A DNA stretch of 64,000 bases, from NCBI GenBank assembly GCA_933228895.1, contig OW121850.1, forward strand, positions 25,615,773 through 25,679,772, read 5' to 3'. Under the pieces are notes generated by a model. It worked only from the letters and a program-made list of their open reading frames with translations. It made no database searches and was not told the DNA's origin. The position numbers and the translations under genes are program-made. This document shows positions 22,071 to 34,399 of this stretch, one piece after another; the first letter of the stretch is position 1, and the number at the start of each line of letters is the position of its first letter. This DNA comes from Platycnemis pennipes (Eukaryota > Arthropoda > Insecta > Odonata > Platycnemididae).

Positions 22071-22080
22071 TCATTTTGAT

Positions 22081-22118
22081 GATAACAGTTTCGGGGATGT
22101 TCTAGTCCCGTTCTTCAG
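22081..22118 (-). ncRNA. Hammerhead-ribozyme-like motif 2 (degenerate)
   Basis: On the minus strand: CTGAAGA (22112-22118), then a short stem GGGA/TCCC, GAAAC (22088-22092) and ATC at 22081-22083 in the place of GTC. Two core positions differ from the active consensus, so I read it as a relic. Confidence 0.3.
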
Positions 22119-22779
22119 TTCTAAAGTCAACCGCCAGTCTAAAGATAAGACGTGAAGTAGGGAACGGGACTCTTGTGAAAGTTATCATTGAAACAGAAGT
22201 TCTCGGAAGGTTACCCATAAGACCTCAAACATCTTTCTGTGGAAGCTGGGTTATAAATTTGTTTTAATTTATTTCTGTAATTATCGAATTGAGCATACAA
22301 AGTTGAAGCCAGCTTGCCTTGATAGAAATACGAACTTCATTTAGATAAATAAAGTTAGGATGCTCACATTACTCCTAGCCATCATATTGTATGACTTATG
22401 CTGCGACTCTTACTTGACCACGGAAAGAAAAACATTACAAACCTATTGATTTATACCCATCCGTATTCTATCCTTATCCGTATCGATTCATGTTTCTCTG
22501 ATCGATTCACTGCACAATGCGAGAATAGGTACTAAAATATTTTTTAAGCTTGATTAAGGAAGGTTGGCGCGGCATTTTCTAAAGAAAGGTTGAGCTGAAA
22601 ATGTTAAGAGACCTAGTTTGTCTGGGTTGAGACCTAATATAAGCAGTCATATTTAATATTATCAATGGTTCCCGAACTTACTTTGAGGAAGTTCATGTGC
22701 GAAGTTGTGGAAGTGCATTGCATATTCTATAATAATAAATTAACTTGAAATCGTCCAGTCTGATTTCAATTGTTATTAT

Positions 22780-22850
22780 CTGTTGATAATAACACAGAGG
22801 TGTTGAAACCGGTCGGGATTTACCCAATAAACAGAGTGGAATAACAAGGT
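22780..22850 (+). ncRNA. Hammerhead-ribozyme-like motif 3
   Basis: CTGTTGA (22780-22786), a spacer, a five-pair stem AACAC/GTGTT, then GAAACCGGTC (22805-22814). The palindromic ACCGGT would give a very short stem III, as in the minimal dimeric hammerheads described for Penelope-like elements. A tail with CAATAAACAGAGTGGAATAA follows, similar to that after motif 1. Position A6 of the core is T, so activity is unlikely. Confidence 0.4.
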
Positions 22851-25800
22851 TTACTTGATTTTACTCTGTTATTTTCAAACCCGCAATACTGGACTCGCTT
22901 GATTCTCCTATGGAAATTTCACCAATGGTATTAATTTAGCTTCTTGGTATAAGTAGTACATAAAGTGTGCTACAAAAATTTTAGAAGCCAAACATAGTCA
23001 CCCCTAACGGTATGATTGTATAATTTGAGTTGAACGAAGGTGTAGCAGCAGATAAAAGCGCTATTTAATTATGCTCAAAACCTCCATTACTCAGGGGATA
23101 TAATAAAAATTTCCGAATCTACAGGTGTATGTATATAAATGTGGGATCGTTACCGCCTAGCAAACCTAAAATTATTGGTATTTTTGTTTAAAAAAAAGAA
23201 ATTTGCTACAAAGATTTCGCATGTGTCTTAAAATTACCCCAATATTTGTGTTTTTATCTCAGTTGCCATAAGATATGGTGAAGATTTCTTCCCGAACAAA
23301 TATGCTCATTTGGAAGGTGTTACAATGGAATATTGAGAAGTTTTTGGCTGAGATCATTGATGAGAAGGGTTCTCTTCCATCCATTGTTGTTGGCGAATGG
23401 ATTTTGAATCCCCGTGAGTTTTTTGTTGCCAACGCTGAGGCCCTTTAAGGGATGTCCATTTTTTATGACCCTGTATACTCTCAGAAATCATACCCGTTGT
23501 TTACCCTACCTCGCCTCTCTCTCTCTTTCTCTCTCACACTCTCTTTCGGTTCGGTGGAGCGATTCATTTTTTTTGTCGTTAAAAAGGGCTGCCTGAAGGG
23601 CATACATGATCTCTGCCTTAAACCTTTGCTCTGAATACTCGCAAAAACGTTAGCATGTGATTCTCTTTTCTCTCTCCTAAGTGGATTTCTGGATACTGCG
23701 GTGATCGCTTTGATATTTTGCGAGTTCCCCTGATATTCATGGGCTCATATTGCTGAGATTTCTATTCCCGGTAAGTTTATAATGCTTTTATTCGGTAAAT
23801 AATTTGCAGAGTATGCGATAAGTCGTTCTGTCCTCCGTCCCAAAGCGCAGAACCCTATTTCCTTGTCTCGAAGTGCTGACCCTTTACCTTCATTCGATCC
23901 CTTGAGGATGGAGTTTGAGTATACATATCCACCATTTTTTTCTATACATAAATGAATAAGTATAGGTGTAGGACTACTTGATGCCTATGAATATCTTCTA
24001 CACCTTTATTTGTGTAGCCCCGGCTTGTGGCTTGGGAGCCATCTGGGTGGTTGGAGAGTTCGGTCCTCTTTAAATTCTTCAGGGAACAAAATGAATCTAT
24101 GCTACACTATATGGATCTGAAGATGGAGTGCTAAGAATTAAATGACCGGAGAGAAGTATTTCTGCCAAAACGTTTGCAAAAACATATTTTTAAAAACTTT
24201 TTGACTTTAACTCTTACAATCTCGTGGTCTACTGCTCTGCAGTTGGGCACTCTATACAACTCTTACGAGTAAATGTACCTACTGTTTGAGAAACTCGGTT
24301 TACTGGGAACCCCATTATAAGCTAGGTCTTGTTAAATATATGCAGATTTTAACAAATATATGCAGGAAGAATTTTCCTGTTTAATTTCCTTTTAATGAAT
24401 AATTTTTTTCTTTTATCAAGTAGAATTTAGACGAATGCTACCAATACCTTTTCTCGCTAATACTCACTTAATCGTTATCCCTGCGGCGAACCACAGTCAA
24501 AACACATGGGGTGCATTTCATATTTTATTGGGAAATCTTGAGGATCATATTGAGCAATTGGACTTAGGATCATTTATTTTTTATCTTGTAATATCTTTTT
24601 CATGATTTCTCTGGCTAAAATGCTTTTGTTACATTCCTCATATTTTGGATCATTTGAATTACGCCCTGCAGCTGTTAAGTTGGCTTAGCTTATGCTTCCT
24701 TGCCCTGTGCGCCGACTTTATCTTTACGAGCCAGATGGCCGTTTATGACCGAGCTCTGAGCCATTTCGATATCTCTTGCCAGTCCGTATTCGACTGCCGT
24801 TAATTAAGTCCCATCTATACATCCAGAGCAAAAACCCATCCTCGTGTACCAACACAATAGACTCTCTTGCCCCCGTCAGATATAGCCATAAAGCCTTCCG
24901 ATAGATAGCAAAGGGCATCCTCCAACTCGTTTTCCGTTTCTCAGACATAGTACCTGCCAGGACTAGAGAGAGAATTCTCCATTTATCGCTCAGTTAAAAT
25001 GCTTGGCGTCCATGGTTAGTGAAGTTAATTTCGTGGTCGTATCCCGGATTTTTTGAAAGGTTTCGTAGCAGAGCGGCTTGTATTAGAATTTCATAAGGAA
25101 TGTATTATCTTAGAAATGGAGGGAGAGGGTAAGTAACACTAATAACGTATATACTAGGTATGCCATACATTATTGAGCCGTATTGCTGCACCAATGTGGT
25201 ATTCATATCGGTAATATGAATATTATTGGGTGAAAAAATTATTTTAGATAGAGAAATAAGTTTAAAATACTAAGTTCGTATTCAGCAATTTACTCTCAAC
25301 AACATTTATTTCTCCTGGATTCCCTTTGTGGAATATGAAATAAATGAAATGGAAGCCTCTGCGAATAATACTACAAATTCTTCGCATATGTTTTCAATTG
25401 TCACTAGTTTCAAGGATCTTGAGCAGTGGAGAGGCTAACGCATTGGACTGGTAAATCTCAAGTTTGATTACAGGTCCAGGAGATATTTTCCAGCATACTG
25501 GGGGAGTCATGGGAGCACAAGGTGATTATCTGACAGATGCATAATCCCAATAATTCCTAATATGAATGAGGCTTGGCACGCGATTTTTCTTCAGAGAAAT
25601 GACGTACGTATCAAATTTGTAAGACGAATCGCCTAAATATTACCATAGTCACCTGAATATCACTTTCATAAATATAGGTACCCGAGGACGCAATTCTTCG
25701 CAAACGTAATCATTTTCCTTTGAACAATCCGAGTTATCTTTTCAACGCATTTTCCGTGGATGTTCCCGTTTGCTGAGAGTTTTCCTGTTCTTTTTCGCTG

Positions 25801-26530
25801 CGGTTCAAGTGATTTTAGTAAAGTCAGAGTTCTATTTTCATCCGAACTGCCTCTCTGATTTCGGCCAGTATTTACATCAACAAGGTCGACTTCCCTTCCT
25901 CGCTCATTTGCCTCTTCTCCGCAGTGACTTAAACTTTTACCGCCCGAGGAAGTAAAAATGGACCCCGTTTTCCTCCCCTCCACTCACCATTTGCGCGTAG
26001 CTCTTTCCGGTGTAGGAATACTTGGACATATTGCCGACATAGTGACGCATATCGGCTTATTCCTATTGTTAAGCAGCGTTTACACGTAGCAGTTGACTGC
26101 TATGACAGTCGCGAGATGCGCGATCTATATATATATCAGTTCCTAATGACATGACATTTCGTTTAATGAATAGATTGTTGGTGTACAAAATCTCATCTTT
26201 GATGCCGTGACATTTTTTTCTGATAAATTTCTTATTTTATATGTTTTCGGACCCTCTTTATTAGAGATTGTACATTTCTGCTCCTCTCCCTCCAGCATCT
26301 CTTGCGAAACAGTCCCTCTCTCTCCTATATAAACAACTGCTTATCAACCTTTTTCAAAAAATAAACATTCAACAGTTAACAAAAAACATTTAATTTAAAA
26401 CAACAGCAAAAAATATAATTCACATTTAAAGAAATGAAAAAATACCATCGATTCAACAAAAACCAACCATGAAAACAAAGCCTTGAACATTAACCAAACA
26501 AATTCACCCTTCTATTTACGGCTTGGCACG
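22850..26530. other. AT-rich stretch without recognisable gene
   Basis: No frame here has a recognisable domain. A tRNA-like segment may lie at 25405-25490 (GGCTAACGCATTGGACTGG), too degenerate to call. CT-rich low complexity occurs at 23515-23545. Confidence 0.45.
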
Positions 26531-26536
26531 ACGTTA

Positions 26537-27994
26537 AGGCCGTTTTACACGGTGAGTGATCACGCGAATGTATTCATTCGCGAATGAATTTAAGTGATGA
26601 CCTGAAATTGCTTCCGCTTAGAGTGTTTTACACGGTGAATGATCATTCGGATTAATTCCTTGAATGTTATGTGCAGAAAGGATGCGCAGTGGTAGGCCTA
26701 TCGATGGTACTCATCGACTCACGGGAGATTTCCCGCCAACGCAGCTGTATCGATGTTCGAAATTGGTCGGAATAGTTTGTTTACTTCGTGTGCGTCGTCG
26801 GATATATGTGATAGATTAAATAAAGTATTGTGTATATTTAGTAATTATAATATTCATCGAACGAAGCTTTCTAGATACTGAGGTTTAAGTTGATCTGAAG
26901 TAAATTAGAGCTCCAAATGATGGATCCGTATGGTTTAATTTTCGCATATACTGTTACAAGGGCCCATTACAATGGTGGCGGCCACAAATTTGTCGTAGAA
27001 AGCTAGAAGGAGAGAGGAGAAATTAAGGTATGCTAGGTCTGATTCAAAATGAACTGTTATTATAGGACTGTGAGGCCTATCGTAATTTATTAAGAAAGAC
27101 GCTGGAGCAATTGCGTACTATATTAAATCTCACCAAACATGATTATGAAAGATCAAACACGATGACGAGAGAAGCAATTAATGTGACAAAAGATCCTTAT
27201 TTAACCTTTGATATACCTACATGTTTATAATTATATTGACATTTTGCAATTCGTTTCCGGCTGGCTGTCACACTGTAAGATTTTTTAGCGACGGGCGAAT
27301 CGTATCCATGACCGTATACGTATAACGTTCCCTGATTACTCGACCAGAATTCATGAGGGTAAAATACGTTTAATTATACATGAAGTGGGTAGGAGTGTCT
27401 ATCGGAATAGATAGTGTACTATTTGAAGGTTAGATACGTGCTATTTGTTCTAATTTATCCTAGTTCGTGGTGCTGGGATAACACAACAGGTGACATCCCC
27501 ATGAATGGCATGAGAGACAACGGAAAAGTGCCGATGGAGATATTTCAATGCATTGTTTTCAGTTACAATTTTCATGTTCTGTCCTAACACTTTATTGCTC
27601 TATACCTACTTGTCACAAGAATTATTAAAATCTTAGAATACCTGCATAATATATTATTTTCAACTCAACCTTCGCCCAAAACTTGATTAATTGAAGAACT
27701 TCACCAGCCTATATAAATTACCTATAAGAAATACATAAGATTATATGTACTCCATGGGCACGCCAATTGGCTATATAAGTACGAAAACCTCCGAAAACCG
27801 ATTATAATTGTATTTCGTCCTGCACTGTTTAATTTGAATCCTCTTCTACCCGCTCATAAAACAAAGACGGACGTCGAGCGCTCGTATCACGTGATCATTC
27901 AAGGAATCATGCGAGGAGATTTCCGTATTACATGACTCATGAACTTCATGCGCATGATTTCATTCGCATGATCATTCACAGTGTAAAACGTCCT
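26537..27994. mobile_element. 1458-bp PIF/Harbinger-like DNA element without a transposase frame
   Basis: The left end AGGCCGTTTTACACGG (from 26537) and the right end, read inverted, AGGACGTTTTACACTG (to 27994) form terminal inverted repeats continuing through GTGA(G/A)TGATCA(C/T)GCGAATG, about 35 bp. Both ends are flanked by TTA (26534-26536 and 27995-27997), the three-base target duplication typical of PIF/Harbinger. A second copy of the end motif occurs inside at about 26629 (TTTTACACGGTGAATGATC), and ATTCCTTGAATG near 26655 is mirrored by CATTCAAGGAAT near 27896, so the subterminal structure extends over about 120 bp at each side. The interior (26700-27850) has no frame resembling a transposase or MYB-like protein, so it would need help to move. 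Confidence 0.75.
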
Positions 27995-28199
27995 TTACAC
28001 ATCCCTTCCCTCCATCCCGCGAAACGTCTCGGTTATTCGAATATCCCACTAGTTAACTGGCTAGGTTACCTTGTATTTCCGCATAAACATCCCTACCTTA
28101 TTAATATACGAATATGCCGTTGGAGGTATACTCTTGTCAACAATTCGAGATGCATTTAATCCGTGATTCTCTTCACTCTTAGTGCACACAGAGCTACCT

Positions 28200-28450
28200 T
28201 AATCATATTCTTATTTTATCTGCCAACGTAATCTAGTTCATCCAATATCCGATTTGTGGTTCATTAATCTTCTTTTCATCCCTGGTAGCTTTTCCAATGG
28301 CCCAAGTCTCTGTTCCACAAAGAATCATCCTCTACACTCAAGTTTTCATCTGCTGCTCCCTTGCCTCTGGTCACACCTTCGCGCACAATGCGATGTCTCC
28401 TCCTAGTTCCTGAGTTGAGCAACTCTTGCCTTGATATCTATCATGCTTCT
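28200..28450 (-). pseudogene. Decayed RTE-type reverse-transcriptase relic
   Basis: On the minus strand, broken frames give IDIKARVAQLR near 28440-28400 and RMILCGTETWAIGKATRDEKK near 28330-28270, matching the layout of the RTE block KKEIVSRIAQ...YGNEAWTMTAAETKR seen intact at 6240-6836. Several stops and frame changes lie between. It is a pseudogenic remnant in the opposite direction to the 6235 copy. The call rests on motif order, not on a search. Confidence 0.4.
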
Positions 28451-28454
28451 ATCC

Positions 28455-28860
28455 AGTGTTCTTCTGCTCCCGAAGAAGACGAACACTTCCCCTTGTTCTA
28501 ATTTTTATTTCTACCCTTTTCCCTCGCCAATGTATCACGTCAATTTTTTCGCCGAGGCTTGAGATACTCGACAGTCTAAGCCTGTGTAACGTCAAGGTGG
28601 ATTCTCTGGAGTCTGCAAGCCGCCACACCCTAGCTCGGACAAGATCTCCTCCCTCAATAACACCGCCTTCCCTTTCTCGCTCCTCCTGTTCCCTACCTTT
28701 TCTCTAAATCTTTCAACCTGCCCACCGCTCTCGCATTTCCCCCCATCCCAACCCCAAAAGCCTCCCTCCCCCAACATCTCCCGGGTGGCTATTTCTGCCG
28801 CGCGTGGCTGAGGTCCAAGCCGAAACACGACGAGGAGAGTGTGATGGGAGGAAGGAGAAC
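28455..28860. other. C/T-rich GC island
   Basis: The plus strand is rich in C and T (CCTCCCTCCCCCAACATCTC near 28763). The 122-codon minus-strand frame at 28592-28960 is a translation of this biased DNA and shows no domain. Confidence 0.4.
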
Positions 28861-28959
28861 GGCATGCTACTGCTGCATGTACGCACTCCCGCGTTTGTCG
28901 TCCCTTTAAATTTGTTGCCATGCTCTCACGACGATGAAGAGTGAAATAAGCGAATAACA

Positions 28960-30490
28960 TTTTGTTGGAAACATTTTAGTACATTTAAAAAATAAAGATT
29001 GCGTGTGGAAAATATATTGAAAACGATTCAATATTACTTTAAACCATGTGGTTCTTTCGTGATTTTGTCTTTTGTTCGGCCTTAATTTCTGCTCCAGCTT
29101 ACTGTTGATGGCTCTTAAATTCTCATCACATTCCAGTTCAGTGGTCTGTTTTCACGAGCTCCTCCGAACTGAGTATCCTTTTTATTTTAAGTTCCTATCT
29201 GGTTCATCGAGGGCAATGTCCTCTTTAGGCATCCCAGCCTCATTCAAAGCAGCACTAAAGCAAGAATATTATGTTTGTTCTTACCTTGTACTGTATAATT
29301 CATTGTGCCTAAAATATGGACTAATTCACAATCATTCTATTTTATTAACTAATAAAAGAAGCTTTATGTTATCCCTCGCATTAAGATCCCAAGACGGGGA
29401 AACTAAAGTTTTTGTGTGTATTACATCAGTGCCAACAAAATGTGTGAAGTTACATATACAAGTTTGCTGTGTTGTTAACAGCACAAACTCTTTAATTTTC
29501 CATAAAAATGCGAAACAATCATTTTCTATTTGAAATGCAGTGGGAAGATGCTTGATACTTTTAATTCTAGGTACAGTAAATGACCTTGAATTACGCTAAT
29601 ATTACTTTTAACTACATGTAACTTTTCACCTGGAGATCTTAAAAGTTACTAGTGTAAGGATATGATAGTTTAAGTTGAAATATGAATTTGCTTCAGTTTG
29701 ATACGTTTAGTTTGCATATCTTGGTATTTCGTCAATCGAAATTTTACGTGGTTATGATTGAAAAGTTTTTTTGCGCATTTAAACGCGCGGGCTTCTAAGC
29801 TTCCCGTCCAACATTCCAAAAATTCCGCTCACGGGTGAAGGAAGCTTCACCTTACCGATGGAATAGAAATAGAAGTCACGTGCAGTACCGGGGGCTCCAC
29901 CGATGGCCGCTGAACTCCGATAAGGTCGCTTTTTTATGCCAGCCGAGCCGTTGTTGCGTGCAATTTTTCCCGCGTGGCTTTCAGTTTTCTGGAAGTTAGA
30001 CTGTAGGCAAGTGTGATCTGCTGGCATCCCTAACTACTGAGGGTTCCATTGACATTCTCATTATCCTCAAGCATCTTAAAATAAAAGAACAATCTTTTAC
30101 TGCATATTTGTATCAACAAAATGACCACGTGTTTAAACGGATAGGTGTTTATTTTTACCTCAGTTTAAATTTTAAACTTTAAAATGGCAAATCGCAAAAA
30201 AGACTACTGCAATCAGCCTAGAGCTTTAGAGCCTTGAGGCCGATCAAAAGTAATCTTAAAGCTCTAAGTGCATAAACATACAAGAATGCGAGAAGTGTAA
30301 TGCATCTTATTTTGTTATTTTTTATATGTGTAGTTCTGATAATGGTTAAACTTATTAGTTTCAGGGCATAGATTTTCAGGATTTTTCTTAATATAAGGGC
30401 CATGATTCGTGGAAGAAATCGCTTGTGTTCACTTTCATATTTGTGACCTTAAAATACTGGATTTAAAATTGTAAAACACGTTTCGCTTGA
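28960..30490. other. AT-rich stretch without recognised gene
   Basis: The longest frame is 153 codons at 29072-29533 (+), with a mixed hydrophobic/serine-rich translation, no domain and no supporting splice or polyadenylation signals. About 29780-30030 is GC-richer with a minus-strand frame of 82 codons, also unrecognised. Confidence 0.4.
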
Positions 30491-30504
30491 GAAATGTGAG
30501 ATGT

Positions 30505-31236
30505 GTGAAATAATGGGTCAAGGTAATCGTAAGCTGGGATTCGTCAAAAGAGTATTGGGTAAATGTGACGATCATGTACGAGAAATCAGCTACTTTTTCC
30601 TTGTTAGACCTCATTTGGAATATGCTGCCAGTGTATGGGATCCCTAAGAAATCGGTCTAAATAATGAACTTGAACGTGTGCAGCAAAGATCGGCAAGATT
30701 TATAAAGGGACGATACGATAATTATATTAGCGTAACTAGTTTATTAAATGAATTAAAATGGGAATCATTGTCAGATCGCAGGTTGAAATTTAGACCTATC
30801 TCATAAATAAATCCCAAGATAATATTTTCAGTGATGATGTTAAAAATATTTTGCGAACCCCAACTTACTATGGCAGACTGGACCATATTCATAAAATTAG
30901 AGAAATTGATTGCCGAACTGATAGATTCAAAATGTACTTTCTCCCTCGTACAATTAGAGATACGAATAACGGTAAATATGTCCTATCGGAGAGTAGAAAT
31001 GGATAGCATTGGTAGCTGCATGTTGGGATGAGTACTTAAAGCTAACCCTACTAAAAGAATGTTTTTGCATGTTTGCTTTACAATTTCTATCTTTCTTAAA
31101 TAGTGAAGTTCTGACTAGTATATCAATACTATTCCTTTTTTATGCATGATATGTAGTGCATGTTTAGTGAGAAATCACCTCCTGCCACACACCTTTATCG
31201 TGGCTTGCAGGGTATTATGTAGATGTAGATGTGTGA
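30505..31236 (+). mobile_element. 5'-truncated LINE (Jockey/CR1-type), copy 2, with likely target-site duplication
   Basis: DNA is nearly identical to copy 1 through the RT end (for example 30546-30640 against 1602-1696). It starts where copy 1 encodes REIMGQANRKLGF. The frame is broken: a TAC codon is now TAA (30645-30647), and a small deletion/frame change lies near 30795-30810. The 3' UTR hairpin (about 31187-31212) and TGTAGATGTAGAT tail are present. GATGTGTGA occurs at 30500-30508 and again at 31228-31236, a likely 9-bp target duplication overlapping the tail. High similarity to copy 1 suggests two insertions from one recently active subfamily. Confidence 0.85.
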
Positions 31237-31239
31237 GAT

Positions 31240-33095
31240 CGTGAGAGAAATTCGTCTCGAAGCTAATTTAACCTTGAATTAATGCGACCAAAGAACATGT
31301 GAAATTTTGTCCCGGCTACGGCTTCCGCATTTTAAAGATATGTCGATTACATCGGCGTGTCCCTTTACGGTTTTGACCTTTTGATTGATCCCTGTCCTGA
31401 CCTTTTAAATTCTCATCCGTTGCAGCGGGAACATTTCTCAAGGCCGCCCTCAATTTCCATCGCGGTCAGCAGGGGCAATTTTCGATTTCGTACGCGTTGA
31501 ACACTGCGGTTCCATCTACATTGCAATGCTTATCGGCATTTCTATTATTAGTTTTATGAATATTAATAATATCTTAAAGCTGTTATTTTAACATTTTATT
31601 TCACTTGACTGACATTGGTAAACGTAGCTAAGATTTTTGGATGCTTCAGTGGCTACTGTATTTCCCTCAGGGTCAACGTCATCAGTAGTCATCAATAGTT
31701 ATCAATAATAAATAGACGTAGTTCGCCACGAAACTCTTCTACCAATCTACGTTTTCATGTTGACACAGTTTTTCATTTTCATACTATTCTCTGGCGCTAT
31801 GTATGTATTACGTGGTCTTCCGTTAGTGTTATTCCCATCAACGTTTCCTTCCATTGCTGTGATCTTGAGACGATCATGTATGTATCATGACGTGCACGAT
31901 AAATTTGTGTTGATATTTTTTTCAGAATATCTATAGGATTTCCTCTCCACTTTTCACGTGTTAAAACTCCTGCTACTCAATTGTTCTATCCACTGTTTCT
32001 AATCCTATTTTAACACCACATTTCAGATACTTCCAGAATACACTCTCTACAGATTATATTCTTTTGAAAATTCTGTACGATGAATAATTAATTAGTCTCT
32101 TACTCTCAGAAAGTATTACAGAAGTTATTCCATGAAGTTGACGCATAACTCAGGCTTATATATATATATGGATGCTGCAAGCACTTTTGCACTTATCCTG
32201 GTCATGTTTACTGTCGGAGTGTCGTTAGGTTGGATAGCCATTCTAAACGATCTGCTTATCGCAACACGAAATAAATACTTTTTGCCGTGTAACGGTAACG
32301 ATCCTGGAACTTTTTATCAGACCTTATTAGATTAGATTGTGATGAGCAGGTTATAAAAGACTGCTATTAACTAAATTTAGTCTGGTGACTTTCCTAAGAT
32401 TTAATTCCTCTAGTTTAGTACAAGTATTTTAGGACTTTTGGAATTTTAAGAAGGGATATGAGTACGTAAGTACACACTTCCTATATTTCTGTACTGTTTC
32501 AAAGTTTTCTCCGAGAGCCAAAACTTTGTTGAGGTCTATTCAAAATCCAAAATTTAGAGTATTTTTCTCAGTCATTCTTAACATTCATTTCACGGATGGA
32601 TGCCTGTGTTGACGAGCAGGAAAACACAGGCTTCTGTTCTCGAGGGTGGTTGTGGGTATAGAGAGATTAGAATTTTAATCAGCTCATTAAATCGACTAGC
32701 ATAAAAGCCAATTTGCAACAATTTGCCTTTAAATTAAGTTTTTAGTTAGAGGTAACGGTGATTATTTCGTATCTTCGCGTAATTATTCCTTATCATATCG
32801 AAGTGAGTGGGCTTGCTCAGAATATTACACTAATTGCTTGGTCAAGAAAATTGATGCAGCTAAATTTATACAGCATTTTATGTCTTCTTGAACCTTGACT
32901 ATGAAATGAAACACAGCGATTAATTACCACATGAAATATGTCATTAAACGGTGGCATTTTTTGATGTGAGGAAATTTCTAATTAAGTATTATTTTGAAGC
33001 AGTTTGCGTGCTTGTCATTATTTTTTAGAATTATTCGCGAAGTAGGTACTTCACCTAACATTAGTTGTTCTTTTAGAGGCATTAGTCCCATGAGA
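31240..33095. other. AT-rich stretch, nothing recognised
   Basis: No coding pattern, RNA gene or bounded repeat could be supported. A short TATATATATA run occurs near 32160. Confidence 0.45.
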
Positions 33096-33101
33096 ACAGC
33101 T

Positions 33102-33312
33102 CATACATCCATACATACATCCTCATCTTCGTAATATCCTGTGAGCCACCGTGAGGGTGTGTGGCAGGGGTTGAAGATCACCAAACATGCAATACTTACA
33201 AGCAGCTAAGACCTATGGAAACATGTTATACATGAGAGTCACGTGCAACTACATGGCTAGTATCTACAAATGGTTGGCAGGGGATGAATTATCACCAAAC
33301 ATGTTTTAGCTT
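33102..33312 (-). mobile_element. Two consecutive LINE 3'-end fragments
   Basis: The tail-and-hairpin sequence CCTGTGAGCCACCGTGAGGG with TGTGTGGCAGGGG and ATCACCAAACATGC occurs at about 33140-33190. About 85 bp further a second partial unit has GGTTGGCAGGGGATGA and TATCACCAAACATG (33272-33303). Both are minus-strand 3' UTR ends of the Jockey/CR1-type LINE. No coding remains. Confidence 0.6.
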
Positions 33313-33629
33313 CATACATCTAAAAGATATTTTGCACAGCTGTTGGAAAAATAATGCTAGTGTGGCCAAAAATTAGTGACTTCAAACAAATAGGATTTTC
33401 ATGCGTTAGCTGTATCTTTGAGTTTACTATGCACGTTACTTTTTATTTTGTCAGTGATAGGGTAAAGTTCACATCAGTTGATATGGCTAAGAAAACATTT
33501 CAGTTCTGGGCACATGAATTCATAAAACCTATCCGTTCATTATTATCATTTTTTTCACCCTAAGCTTAATCTAACCAAAATCCTCTATTCTTGCCTACTC
33601 ATTGATAGCGCAGTTACACCTTGCTAATC

Positions 33630-33800
33630 CTTCCTTAATTTCTGTTTATTCGGCCCATTTCGTCATCCCTTGGTCTTCTTCATTGGGTCGTTCCTTCTAT
33701 TTTTCCGCCAAATCATGTTCTTGACAAATCTATTCTGCCCCAGGTTGTCTCCCAGGTTCTTCTCTATCGTTCTCTGCTTCTCCCTTCCTTAAAGATGCTG
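33630..33800 (-). pseudogene. Possible decayed LINE C-terminal relic
   Basis: Minus-strand reading gives RRPRDDEMGRINRN, resembling the GRP-R-(x)-DDI-RI pattern near the C-terminus of many insect LINE reverse transcriptases. The surroundings are frame-broken. The similarity is short and may be chance. Confidence 0.2.
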
Positions 33801-33934
33801 GTTATGGCCTCTTATAGCTCGCGGGATGAAGATTGTTTACGTCGTTAGCCTCCTTATTATATTTTCTTTGGCTCGTTAACCTCGGGATTGTTTTGTCACA
33901 ATTCATGGAAACGCAGAGGAGGGTACATCTGCGT

Positions 33935-34085
33935 CTACGAAATACGCATCGAGCCACCTCAAGAGTATATGGCAGGGGGTGAGGATCACAAAATATGCAC
34001 TATTGACGTTCAACTAGGCGCTACAATGATACTACTTCCTAGGAACAGGTTAGGTATAAGAGTCACGTGTAGGGGTTATCGGGGC
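33935..34085 (-). mobile_element. LINE 3'-end fragment
   Basis: GAGCCACCTCAAGAG, then TATGGCAGGGGGTGAGGATC and ACAAAATATGCAC show the hairpin and following UTR on the minus strand. The later segment TAAGAGTCACGTGTAG matches TGAGAGTCACGTGCAA in the fragment at 33235, so the two share UTR beyond the hairpin. The terminal repeat is decayed. Confidence 0.6.
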
Positions 34086-34258
34086 GCATAATCCTTTAAA
34101 CCATCAATTGTTATATCCCATTGATATGACAATATAATGTAACTGTATTTAAAAATAAAATAAAAAATAGTTGATGAATCCCTGTTTTGACAACCGAGTG
34201 AGAATAATGATTCAATTTTAAATTTGACGTTAGACAATTAAATTTTGATTTGCTCCAG

Positions 34259-34348
34259 GAAAATGGTCTCAGTGGACTGGAAATAGGAAACGGCTTATGT
34301 AAATATTTAATGCTGTGGATGATGAGTGAGATGCTGGATGCGATGTAA
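34259..34348 (+). other. Weak candidate short terminal exon
   Basis: After a pyrimidine-rich TTTGCTCCAG acceptor-like site, an open frame of 29 codons (ENGLSGLEIGNG... ending SEMLDAM and TAA) runs to 34348, with an AATAAA signal starting five bases later. The features are individually common, and the upstream frame is also open for some codons. It may be chance. Confidence 0.15.
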
Positions 34349-34399
34349 ATGAATAAACTTGGAAGAGGAATAGATTGGCGTAAAATCACTATTCAGCTA

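Noticed and set aside
29072..29533. 153-codon plus-strand frame as a gene
   Set aside because: No recognisable domain, no start or splice support, and unremarkable codon pattern; left as unexplained.
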